A DNA stretch of 27,034 nt, taken from contig JAPLEC010000452.1 of the NCBI GenBank assembly GCA_026391515.1, positions 1-27,034 of the forward strand, given 5' to 3'. A program made the translations under genes and the position numbers. The notes beneath the pieces are model-generated. The model saw only the letters and a program-made list of their open reading frames with translations. It ran no database searches and was not told where the DNA came from. Of the stretch, positions 1-7,433 are shown one piece after another (position 1 is the first letter of the stretch; each line of letters opens with the position of its first letter). This DNA is from Bacteroidia bacterium. GTDB taxonomy: Bacteria; Bacteroidota; Bacteroidia; Bacteroidales; VadinHA17.

Positions 1-745
1 AAACTGTTGATCCGCTACCGGTCATCGAACTGAAAACAGCACCTGATTTGTATAAAGCTTTTTTAATATCACTTATCAGTGGATAAACTTTAAAGGCAAA
101 ATCTTCAAAATCATTTTTAATCAGTTTTTTCCATCTTGAAATGTCATAGCTGATTATTTGCTGAAGACTTTTTTCAGGTGAGCCAGGATGACTGTTAAAA
201 TAAGCCTCTCGGGTATTTATGTATATTCCCGGATTAATCAGAATAATATGATAGCCTTCCAGCACCGGTTTTACAGGACTTAAAATTTCACCACGTCCGA
301 CAGCAAGTGAAGGGACAGGGTCAATGAAAAACGGACAATCGCTGCCAAGCTCCAGGGCATAAGTCTTTAATCCTGAATCACTTATTGAAAGTTTAAAACG
401 TTTATTGATTGACCTGAGCATACAGGCTGCATCAGCTGATCCACCGCCAAGTCCTGCCCCTACAGGTATCACTTTATGCAAATGTATTTTTAGAAAAGGA
501 AGCGGAAAAAATTCACGTAGTTTTTTTACGGCTCTTATCACAAGGTTTCTTTCAAAACGGATTCCGGGATTAATACCTGTCACAGTAAGTTCATCTTCAT
601 TCTTTAAACCTGAAGGAACAACAAACTCAAGAGCATCTGCCAAACCAACAGGATAAAAAATAGTTTCAATATCATGAAAGCCATCAGAACGCTTACCTGT
701 AATCCTTAATCCAAGGTTAATCTTAGCTTTTGGGAATGAGATCAT
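1..745 (-). CDS. ispE: 4-diphosphocytidyl-2-C-methyl-D-erythritol kinase IspE, 3' end outside window
   Basis: This is the GHMP-family kinase that phosphorylates CDP-methylerythritol on the 2-hydroxyl in the cytoplasmic non-mevalonate (MEP) isoprenoid pathway. Reading the minus strand from the ATG at 743-745 gives 248 codons, starting MISFPKAKINLGLRI. The N-terminal Lys8 and Asn10 of the substrate site are visible. The glycine-rich ATP loop PVGAGLGGGSAD covers about residues 94-105, and GSDCPFF (134-140) carries the catalytic Asp136. The last visible residues include MTGSGSTV, the start of GHMP motif III. The family is about 260-290 residues long, so only the extreme C-terminus is missing beyond base 1. 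The gene is divergent from dnaB, with 210 bp between the two starts. AGGAAG lies just ahead of the ATG but too close to be a good ribosome-binding site. The identification is secure. Confidence 0.96.
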   Translation of the reverse strand, partial: MISFPKAKINLGLRITGKRSDGFHDIETIFYPVGLADALEFVVPSGLKNEDELTVTGINPGIRFERNLVIRAVKKLREFFPLPFLKIHLHKVIPVGAGLGGGSADAACMLRSINKRFKLSISDSGLKTYALELGSDCPFFIDPVPSLAVGRGEILSPVKPVLEGYHIILINPGIYINTREAYFNSHPGSPEKSLQQIISYDISRWKKLIKNDFEDFAFKVYPLISDIKKALYKSGAVFSSMTGSGSTV

Positions 746-864
746 CTTCCTGTATTTGACGTAAAAATACCATTAGGTTTTGAATTTGTTGTTAATGATA
801 TGCATTTTCGCTTTTCAACAAGTTTTAAACATCATTTGTTTGTAATAAAACATTATATCTGCGA

Positions 865-892
865 GGTATAAGCGCTGTTATTTATACCTTTG
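865..892 (+). promoter_or_regulatory. dnaB promoter -7 element with overlapping inverted repeat
   Basis: TACCTTTG at 885-892 matches the Bacteroidota -7 consensus TAnnTTTG exactly and lies 63 nt before the dnaB ATG. No TTG is present at the expected -33 distance. The inverted repeat GGTATAA (865-871) / TTATACC (882-888) has 7-bp perfect arms with a 10-bp spacer and overlaps the -7 box, so it could be an operator. The promoter match is seen directly; the operator role is inference. Confidence 0.5.
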
Positions 893-955
893 AAACTATC
901 GAAAAAATTCTTTTCATTATCTATTAATTATCTATAAATCAATAACATAATATAA

Positions 956-2476
956 ATGGCAAAACAGACAAAACCAGGCAGACCTGCTGTTACTATATTA
1001 CCTGATTTTGGTAAAGTGCCACCACAGGCATTGGACATGGAAGAGGCCGTTCTTGGTGCAATAATGCTTGAAAAAGAGGCTGTTATTACTATACTTGATA
1101 TTCTTAAACCGGAAAGCTTTTATAAAGATTCACATAAAAAGATTTTCAAAGCAATCTATGACCTTTCATCGAGAGAATTTCCGGTTGACCTATATACAGT
1201 TACTGAAGAATTAAGAGCACATAATGAACTGGAGAGTGTTGGCGGACCTGTTTATCTTACACAGCTTACTTCAAAAGTTGTAAGCGCTGCCAATGTTGAT
1301 TATCATGCAAGGATTGTCGCACAGAAATATATACAGCGTGAACTTATCAGGGTATCAACCGAAATTCAGGCAAGATCATTCGACGATAGCTGGGATGTAA
1401 CAGAATTACTGGATTTCTCAGAGAACGAACTATTCCAGATTGCTGAAGGAAACATCAAGAGAGAAGTTTCTCCTATAAACATGGTTATTAAAGAAGCCAT
1501 TAAGGAGATTGAAGAAGCAGGTAAGAGAGAAGACGCCCTTGTAGGAATTCCATCAGGTTTTACAAAACTTGACCGGCTTACATCAGGATGGCAGAAATCA
1601 GAACTCATTATTGTTGCAGCCCGGCCTTCAATGGGTAAAACTGCTCTTGCACTCTCAATGGCCAGGAACATGGCAATCGACCATGGGAAAAAAGTTGCGA
1701 TTTTCTCGTGTGAAATGTCATCCATTCAGCTTGCTAACCGGATGATAATTGCAGAAACTGATATACCCGGTGATAAAATCAGAAACGGACGGCTTTCAGA
1801 AGATGAATGGAAACAGCTGGATACAAGAATAAAGAAGCTGGTTCAGGCTCCAATATTTGTTGACGACACTCCTGCAATATCGATCTTTGAGCTCAGGGCA
1901 AAATGCCGGCGTCTGATGGCTCAGCATAAGCTCGATATCGTAATCCTCGATTATCTTCAGCTGATGTCAGGGCCAGAGAATGCAGGAAGCCGTGAACAGG
2001 AAGTAAGTAATATTTCACGATCGCTTAAGAGTATTGCCAAAGAGCTTAATGTACCTATTATTGCACTCTCACAACTTAACAGATCGGTTGAAATGAGAGG
2101 AGGCACCAAGCGTCCTCTGCTTTCAGACCTTCGTGAATCAGGTGCAATTGAACAGGATGCTGATATGGTAGTCTTTATTCACCGCCAGGAAAAATTCGGA
2201 ATAGTAACATTTGAGGATGGTTCATCAACAAAAGGCATTGCTGAAATAATCCTTGCAAAAAACCGTAATGGCCCCGTCGACGACATCAAACTGAGATTCC
2301 GTGAAGAGAAAGCCCAGTTTGTAGATATTGATGAGTTCGATATTGATAATGTCCCGGGAACCAATGTAATTCAAAACATTACGTTTGGATCAAAAATGAA
2401 TCATGATGACCTCAGGAACCTTGGAGGAGGATTCGATAACGAAATGGATTCACATGATGAACCTCCGTTTGCTTAA
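956..2476 (+). CDS. dnaB: Replicative DNA helicase DnaB
   Basis: This is the hexameric 5'-3' helicase that unwinds the replication fork and recruits primase. The 506-residue length is typical. The N-terminal DnaB domain begins near residue 20 (VPPQALDMEEAVLGAIM) and runs to about 125. A linker follows, and the RecA-like ATPase domain covers about 190-465. It contains Walker A ARPSMGKTA (222-230), Walker B IVILDYLQLM (328-337), QLNRSVE with the polar loop, and a DLRESGAIEQDADMV segment that includes the conserved arginine-finger region. A Bacteroidota-type acidic tail follows. There is no intein interrupting the P-loop. The ATG at 956 is the first in frame, after a TAnnTTTG promoter and an AT-rich leader. 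The stop codon overlaps the stop of the convergent DUF5686 gene by 4 bp. Confidence 0.98.
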   Translation: MAKQTKPGRPAVTILPDFGKVPPQALDMEEAVLGAIMLEKEAVITILDILKPESFYKDSHKKIFKAIYDLSSREFPVDLYTVTEELRAHNELESVGGPVYLTQLTSKVVSAANVDYHARIVAQKYIQRELIRVSTEIQARSFDDSWDVTELLDFSENELFQIAEGNIKREVSPINMVIKEAIKEIEEAGKREDALVGIPSGFTKLDRLTSGWQKSELIIVAARPSMGKTALALSMARNMAIDHGKKVAIFSCEMSSIQLANRMIIAETDIPGDKIRNGRLSEDEWKQLDTRIKKLVQAPIFVDDTPAISIFELRAKCRRLMAQHKLDIVILDYLQLMSGPENAGSREQEVSNISRSLKSIAKELNVPIIALSQLNRSVEMRGGTKRPLLSDLRESGAIEQDADMVVFIHRQEKFGIVTFEDGSSTKGIAEIILAKNRNGPVDDIKLRFREEKAQFVDIDEFDIDNVPGTNVIQNITFGSKMNHDDLRNLGGGFDNEMDSHDEPPFA

Positions 2477-5175
2477 CCTAATTTAAGGACAACCCTGATA
2501 CCGACACTTTTATATTTCAGGTCTTCAAATCCGACATAGACTCCCAGTTCACCGAAAAGAAAAATTTCGGTAATGCTGTAGCCTATCTCGTAATAATTAT
2601 TGTGAAACTTTGATCCCAGATATGAAAGACTGAGATTTTCCCGCATAAGGGTTTTGCTCAGACCGGGCAGATATTTTAACAGCAGATAAGGGGTTGTATA
2701 TTTGATGTGTGCTTCTCCAAAAAATTCCGGAGTGCTGAGTGAATAATACGCAGGCAGTCTGAAAGCATCCTGGTAATCATCAAGAAGAATCGGAATCGGT
2801 TGTGAATTAAAGTGAAAGAAATCATAATAGGAGAGAGAGTTTTTATTTATTAATCCGCCGGCACGTACTCTCCATCTGAACTCGGTAAATGCACCGATAT
2901 TGTGCATTTTTGAAACCTCGAACCTGATCATATCGAAGTGTTTATTTCCCTCGACCGAATCAGGAAACTCATTTAAACCATGTCGCCATGATAAAGTAAA
3001 TGTTGGCCAGTCGGAACCCCTGTTTACTTTAGTCCCACTATAAATACGATACCTCTGCCTCGGAGTATATGTAACATTTGTTACAAATTGAAAGTGTTTT
3101 TGATTGTGCAACGCATATATCGGATTCGATGTGGAATCAAGGTAGCTGTTGTCAGGAATATTATCAGAATACTTTCTTGATGAATTTATAATAGCGAAAT
3201 TAGTACTGTTTTCCAATACTCTTCTGTCATCGTAACCGGCTGATATTTCAAGATTTAGACCATTGGTTATTTCAGTTCTGTAACCAAATGTAAGGTATCT
3301 GGATTCATACAGTTTAAGATAATTCTTTTTGAAAAACAGCGAGGAGATTGAGTTTAACAACGGATTAATTGAACCGCCATTTGATATATCTCTGCTTGTG
3401 GTTCCTGCATTGACGAACAGCTGCATCTGTTTCATCTTATTGAAGCTGTAAGTTGTTGTAAGCCTCAACATCGGTTTCTGACGGCTGAAAGCCCATTTTG
3501 CATTAGGAGCAAAGGTCAGGGTATTTTTTTTGTTCCAGGTTTTTGATACCCGGAAATCAAGACCATAGACAAAACCATCTACAGGGTTAAAACTGATATT
3601 TCTCTGATCAACTAAACCTCCAAAATTAAAATAGAAACCAGTGGTATCTGACCAGGTATGTCCGAATGCAATTTCATTGAGAGTCCTTGCAAATTTACTT
3701 TTCTCCTTTTTCCCACCCTTTGGCACAGTATCGGTTTTACTTTTTATTAAAGAAATTTCCTGTTTAACGCTGTCACGCAGCCTGATACTGTTCATTTCGA
3801 CATCCAACAATGGAATAGGTCTTACTTCTGCCCAGTAAGTGCTGTCTTTTTTATTTGCATCTTTCTCAATTGTGGAAGTATGAGTATCCTTTATCTCAAG
3901 GCTTTTACGAACACTATCAGGCATGCTGTTCTTGGATTCTTTATCCATAAGCTTTGACAGTTTTAGCATATCCCTGTTATCGAGTTCATTTTTTTTAAGG
4001 ATCTCTTCAATTTTCTTCTGATTTTTTGAAGCAGATATTTCCTGATCAGCCTGTGGTTGTTTCTTCATAGCGTAATAATCGCTGGTGACAGACTCTGGCT
4101 TATGCAGAGTTGTATTAGGTTTAACCTCCAGATATTTAACTGAGCTTCCATATCCTGCATCAGCCTTTATGCCCATAATACCGACATTCATCACAAACTT
4201 ATGACTTATAGGCATCCAGATATCGTCCTGAACAGGAATATACAATTGCTGAACACTGATTTTTCCTGCCATATTTTCATTTGTAAGGTCAACACTCTGC
4301 AGGCACCAGAGATCTTCAATTATATATATTGTACCTTCAAAAAGCTGCTGACTTTTCATTTTCGGTGTGACCTGTATCTTATTAATAATGTTGTTTCCCT
4401 GCGGTGTAGCTCCCTGGTATTTGAAGTTGTAATAAGAAAAAGCTTGTGGAGAAAGCGGAGATATTGCAATATCAGCAATTATCGGCTGATAAAAGCTGGC
4501 CTCGATTATACTCATCGGAGATATATTTTCTTCTGTTCCGGGGAATGTGCTGTTTACAGAGATTACTTTCTGTACATATTTATCAGGAGCTGTAAATTCA
4601 ATTTCATTGAATGATTCCATAAGAAAAACATCGCCTTCCTTTATTTTAATTGGATTGCCACCATATTCCGGCTCCTTTTTGGTCTCCCTTTCAATAACTT
4701 TCTGGATGACTTTGGGGATCTTATTTATAACCAGATTGCCTTTAAGATAAACCTCTGCTTTATAATAGTTTACGTTATTGAGATAATATGGTGCCATTCC
4801 GATAGCCTTCCTCATAATACCGTAAGCAGGATCCTCACCGGTAGCTGTTATCCTTACCTCAGGAATTTGATAGTACTGGAAAGGAAGGACTACATTTTTA
4901 ACTATAATCTGATCGGAAATTGTGACATTATAAAAGACAGGAGAATAACCCAGGCTCTGATAAGTGACAAGATACTTGCCTGCATGGAGCTTAATTTCAT
5001 AATCTCCTTTTGTGTTTGCTGTTGTCCCCTGTTTAAGCTCCTGGATATATACGGTTGCATATTGGATAGCCTGCCCTGATTCATTGGTTATCTTTCCCTT
5101 AAGAACCTGAGAGTATGATATTGGATATATCAGAAGACAGAATAGAAACAAAAATAAAATTCGTTTCATTAGCAT
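2473..5175 (-). CDS. DUF5686 outer-membrane protein with N-terminal carboxypeptidase-regulatory-like domain
   Basis: This 900-residue exported protein begins with a signal peptide (hydrophobic ILFLFLFCLLIYPISYS, cleavage near residue 22). A carboxypeptidase-regulatory-like beta-sandwich follows at about 24-110 (GKITNESGQAIQYATVYI... KGDYEIKL), as in SusC/TonB-dependent proteins. The rest matches the pattern of the Bacteroidota DUF5686 family: a mixed alpha/beta region at about 115-365, a Lys/Glu-rich probably disordered linker at about 370-460, and a C-terminal half rich in alternating aromatic and polar strands that suggests an outer-membrane beta-barrel. There is no TonB box or plug domain, so it is not a TonB-dependent receptor. 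Its function is unknown. Two ATGs lie 6 nt apart (residues 1 and 3), so the start is uncertain by two codons. It appears to be a single-gene unit facing dnaB. Confidence 0.85.
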   Translation of the reverse strand: MLMKRILFLFLFCLLIYPISYSQVLKGKITNESGQAIQYATVYIQELKQGTTANTKGDYEIKLHAGKYLVTYQSLGYSPVFYNVTISDQIIVKNVVLPFQYYQIPEVRITATGEDPAYGIMRKAIGMAPYYLNNVNYYKAEVYLKGNLVINKIPKVIQKVIERETKKEPEYGGNPIKIKEGDVFLMESFNEIEFTAPDKYVQKVISVNSTFPGTEENISPMSIIEASFYQPIIADIAISPLSPQAFSYYNFKYQGATPQGNNIINKIQVTPKMKSQQLFEGTIYIIEDLWCLQSVDLTNENMAGKISVQQLYIPVQDDIWMPISHKFVMNVGIMGIKADAGYGSSVKYLEVKPNTTLHKPESVTSDYYAMKKQPQADQEISASKNQKKIEEILKKNELDNRDMLKLSKLMDKESKNSMPDSVRKSLEIKDTHTSTIEKDANKKDSTYWAEVRPIPLLDVEMNSIRLRDSVKQEISLIKSKTDTVPKGGKKEKSKFARTLNEIAFGHTWSDTTGFYFNFGGLVDQRNISFNPVDGFVYGLDFRVSKTWNKKNTLTFAPNAKWAFSRQKPMLRLTTTYSFNKMKQMQLFVNAGTTSRDISNGGSINPLLNSISSLFFKKNYLKLYESRYLTFGYRTEITNGLNLEISAGYDDRRVLENSTNFAIINSSRKYSDNIPDNSYLDSTSNPIYALHNQKHFQFVTNVTYTPRQRYRIYSGTKVNRGSDWPTFTLSWRHGLNEFPDSVEGNKHFDMIRFEVSKMHNIGAFTEFRWRVRAGGLINKNSLSYYDFFHFNSQPIPILLDDYQDAFRLPAYYSLSTPEFFGEAHIKYTTPYLLLKYLPGLSKTLMRENLSLSYLGSKFHNNYYEIGYSITEIFLFGELGVYVGFEDLKYKSVGIRVVLKLG

Positions 5176-5220
5176 TTAAATGCACGTGTTAAAAATTAAA
5201 TGATTTTTAAATGATCTAAA

Positions 5221-5292
5221 CCCCCATCCCAGCCTTCCCCCACGGGGGAAGGAGCTCCAGTCTTTCCCCCCTGGGGGAAACGGAAAAGGGGG
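5221..5292. repeat. GC-rich double-hairpin intergenic repeat
   Basis: This 72-bp C/G-rich island in AT-rich intergenic DNA starts with CCCCC and ends with GGGGG. It contains two perfect hairpins. CCTTCCCCC (5233-5241) pairs with GGGGGAAGG (5244-5252) around AC. TTTCCCCC (5263-5270) pairs with GGGGGAAA (5273-5280) around CT. The outer C and G runs could close the whole structure. It lies between the 5' end of the DUF5686 gene and the 3' end of rsmI. The symmetry and contrasting composition suggest a dispersed, REP-like element, but only one copy is in this window. Confidence 0.7.
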
Positions 5293-5354
5293 TATTATAC
5301 TCAAAAAATAAATATATATATCATACCTTAAATATGTCATTTAATTTATAGTCT

Positions 5355-6032
5355 TTAATACTTACTTTTCCCTGCTACAACAATTACTATTTCACCCTTT
5401 GGTGGTTTATTCTTATAATGATCTGACAGATAAGATAATGTGCCCCTGACATTCTCTTCAAAAATTTTGCTCAGCTCTCTTGAAACACATGCATTCCGTT
5501 CCGGCCCGAAATGTCCTGCCATTTCATCAAGTGTTCTGATAAGGCGAAATGGTGACTCATAGAAAACCATCGTCCTGGTCTCCTGTTCCAGGGCAACCAG
5601 CCTTTTATTACGGCCTTTTTTAGGAGGAAGGAATCCTTCAAAGCAGAATCTTTCGGACGGCAAACCTGAATTAACCAGTGCAGGTATCAGAGCTGTAGGT
5701 CCGGGAAGAGTCTCAACAGGAATGCCTTTTTCCAGACATGCTCTAACAATTAGAAATCCCGGGTCAGAAATACCCGGAGTGCCGGCATCTGTAATCAATG
5801 CGACACTCTTCCCTGATAAAATTTTTTCACATACAGCTTCAACCCTTCTGTGTTCATTAAACATGTGATGTGACTGAAGCTGCGATTTAATGTTGTAATG
5901 ATTGAGCAGCTTTCCTGCCTGACGGGTATCTTCAGCAAGTATCAGATCGACGCTGCCGAGTATCTCAACAGCTCGATAGGTAATATCTCTGAGATTACCG
6001 ATAGGAGTAGGGACGAGAAATAATTTACTCAT
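5355..6032 (-). CDS. rsmI: 16S rRNA (cytidine-1402 2'-O-)-methyltransferase RsmI
   Basis: RsmI uses S-adenosylmethionine to 2'-O-methylate C1402 of 16S rRNA in the decoding centre. The tetrapyrrole-methylase fold is recognisable from LFLVPTPIGNLRDITYRAVEIL near the N-terminus, AEDTRQAGKLL, the SAM-binding loop LITDAGTPGISDPG, and FEGFLPPKKGRNKR followed by a VFYESPFRL segment. The reading frame is open up to 6089, but homology begins at MSKLFLVP, so the ATG at 6030-6032 is taken as the start. This gives 225 residues, near the short end of the family. That ATG lies inside ATGAGTAA, the end of the upstream gene, giving an 8-nt overlap and likely translational coupling. The next gene downstream (DUF5686) is separated by the GC-rich repeat. 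Confidence 0.95.
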   Translation of the reverse strand: MSKLFLVPTPIGNLRDITYRAVEILGSVDLILAEDTRQAGKLLNHYNIKSQLQSHHMFNEHRRVEAVCEKILSGKSVALITDAGTPGISDPGFLIVRACLEKGIPVETLPGPTALIPALVNSGLPSERFCFEGFLPPKKGRNKRLVALEQETRTMVFYESPFRLIRTLDEMAGHFGPERNACVSRELSKIFEENVRGTLSYLSDHYKNKPPKGEIVIVVAGKSKY

Positions 6033-6696
6033 CGCCCGGGAATTTGCGTTTAACGAGATCAAGAAGCTGCTTTGCAGCATCAGTCTCAATATTCTCGCCA
6101 GTATAACTCATAATAACCGCTTTTGCATCTGCAAAGGTTGCAGCTTCATCAAGCCTCTCGATTGCCTGACTATAAGATTCCGGATTGCCATTAAATAACT
6201 CCCTGATAAACAGAAATTTATCATTTACACCAATTGCATCTGACAGATTCGTAAGCAGTTTTGTCTTCAAAATATCTGCAATATCATCGTCATCCCTCAT
6301 GCTTCCAAGCTTTTCATTTAAGCTGTCAGGAAGGTTGTTGAAAGTATCAGCAATAATTGTCGATTCAGCTGATTTTCTTACAGATGATCCAGTAATATCT
6401 TCTTTAGTAACAGGTGATGTGCGCCTTGAGACAGGCTTCTGATTATCAGGAATTTTTTTTGCCTGCATCTCTTTTTTCTGGGGAGGAAGAGTTTCCTGCC
6501 CTTGAATTCTTTCAGACGGAAAATAATTCTGGAAGTTTTTAAGAAGGGCAATGACTTCTCCGGCGCTTTTACACTTTGACTTTGCAAGCTCTATCTGAAG
6601 GGCAGGAACTCCGGGATAATTCTTTAAGTCGTCAATAATTTCCCGTGCTTCGTTGAGATCCTTAATAATTAAATCAACAGTTGCGTTGAAATCCAT
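6025..6696 (-). CDS. Conserved Bacteroidota protein of unknown function upstream of rsmI
   Basis: This 223-residue protein has no signal peptide and no membrane segment, so it is probably cytoplasmic. It is acidic and mainly helical. The first 55 residues are predicted helices (MDFNATVDLIIKDLNEA...). A Lys/Pro/Thr-rich linker spans about 60-115. The C-terminal part has NLPDSLNEKLGS, then LSDAIGVNDKFLFIRELFNG and a LLDLVKRKFPGDE ending. I recall the 'IGxNDKFLFIxELFxG ... LVKRRFP' pattern from other Bacteroidota hypothetical proteins, but I know no function for it. It is the first gene of a two-gene unit with rsmI and is divergent from tdk. A TAnnTTTG box lies 42 bp upstream of the ATG on the same strand. 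Confidence 0.8.
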   Translation of the reverse strand: MDFNATVDLIIKDLNEAREIIDDLKNYPGVPALQIELAKSKCKSAGEVIALLKNFQNYFPSERIQGQETLPPQKKEMQAKKIPDNQKPVSRRTSPVTKEDITGSSVRKSAESTIIADTFNNLPDSLNEKLGSMRDDDDIADILKTKLLTNLSDAIGVNDKFLFIRELFNGNPESYSQAIERLDEAATFADAKAVIMSYTGENIETDAAKQLLDLVKRKFPGDE

Positions 6697-6737
6697 ATCA
6701 ATTAATGTAAATAAAACAAACCAATTTTCTTATTTTG

Positions 6738-6745
6738 CAAAAGTA
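6738..6745 (-). promoter_or_regulatory. -7 element for the unknown gene-rsmI unit
   Basis: The minus strand reads TACTTTTG here, an exact match to the Bacteroidota -7 consensus TAnnTTTG. A transcript would start about 35 nt before the ATG at 6696. No TTG lies at the ideal -33 spacing. It is a consensus match only. Confidence 0.4.
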
Positions 6746-6813
6746 AATAATATTCAAGAGTCATAACGGAATAAATTTACAAAATGGTACGCAATAACAG
6801 AGATTAATTACAA

Positions 6814-7398
6814 ATGGATTTTCTTGAGAATTCAGTAAAAGAGATAGGCAAAAGGGGATCAATAGAAGTAATTACAGGTTCAATGTTCTCTGGTAAAACC
6901 GAAGAGCTGATTAGAAGGTTACGCAGAGCTCAGTTTGCAGGTTTGAAAGTTGAGATATTTAAACCTTCCATCGATAACCGCTATTCTGAAACCAGGGTCG
7001 TTTCACATGATGAAAATTCTATTGTCTCAACACCTGTCGATAATGCTTCAGCAATCTTATTGCTGGCCGGAGATGTAAAAGTTATCGGTATTGATGAAGC
7101 ACAATTTTTTGACAATTCTATTGTAGACGTATGTAACAGGTTGGCTGATAATGGAATAAGAGTTGTAATTGCAGGTCTGGATATGGATTTCATGGGCAAC
7201 CCATTTGGCCCGATGCCAGCTCTTCTTGCAATAGCTGAATATGTTACCAAGGTTCATGCTATCTGCATGCGATGCGGTAACCTGGCACAGTATTCATACA
7301 GAAAATCAGATGAAGCCCAGGTTGTTGTACTCGGCGAAAAAGACAAATATGAGCCCCTTTGCAGGAGCTGCTATAAAAAAGCGTTTGGAAAAGAATAA
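6814..7398 (+). CDS. tdk: Thymidine kinase (type II)
   Basis: This salvage enzyme phosphorylates thymidine to dTMP with ATP in the cytoplasm. The 194-residue length is normal for the tetrameric bacterial type. Key features are the P-loop GSMFSGKT (22-29), the Walker B/catalytic segment GIDEAQFFD with Glu95, the lasso-like segment DMDFMGNPFGPMPALLA (123-139), and a structural zinc site of four cysteines: CMRC (151, 154) and CRSC (183, 186). The start at 6814 leaves the short N-terminal extension MDFLENSVKEIGKRG that I recall from Bacteroidota homologues. The murF-alr fusion follows after 35 bp without a terminator, so co-transcription is likely. Confidence 0.97.
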   Translation: MDFLENSVKEIGKRGSIEVITGSMFSGKTEELIRRLRRAQFAGLKVEIFKPSIDNRYSETRVVSHDENSIVSTPVDNASAILLLAGDVKVIGIDEAQFFDNSIVDVCNRLADNGIRVVIAGLDMDFMGNPFGPMPALLAIAEYVTKVHAICMRCGNLAQYSYRKSDEAQVVVLGEKDKYEPLCRSCYKKAFGKE

Positions 7399-7433
7399 GA
7401 GGTTACTTAGTATACATTGAATAAAAAACAACA

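Noticed and set aside
405..656. Plus-strand open frame of 83 codons
   Set aside because: It is antisense to ispE, whose GHMP motifs are clear on the other strand; the translation is low-complexity and family-less.
4201..4750. Two overlapping plus-strand frames with hydrophobic stretches
   Set aside because: They lie entirely antisense to the DUF5686 gene and look like the mirror of its strand-rich coding sequence.
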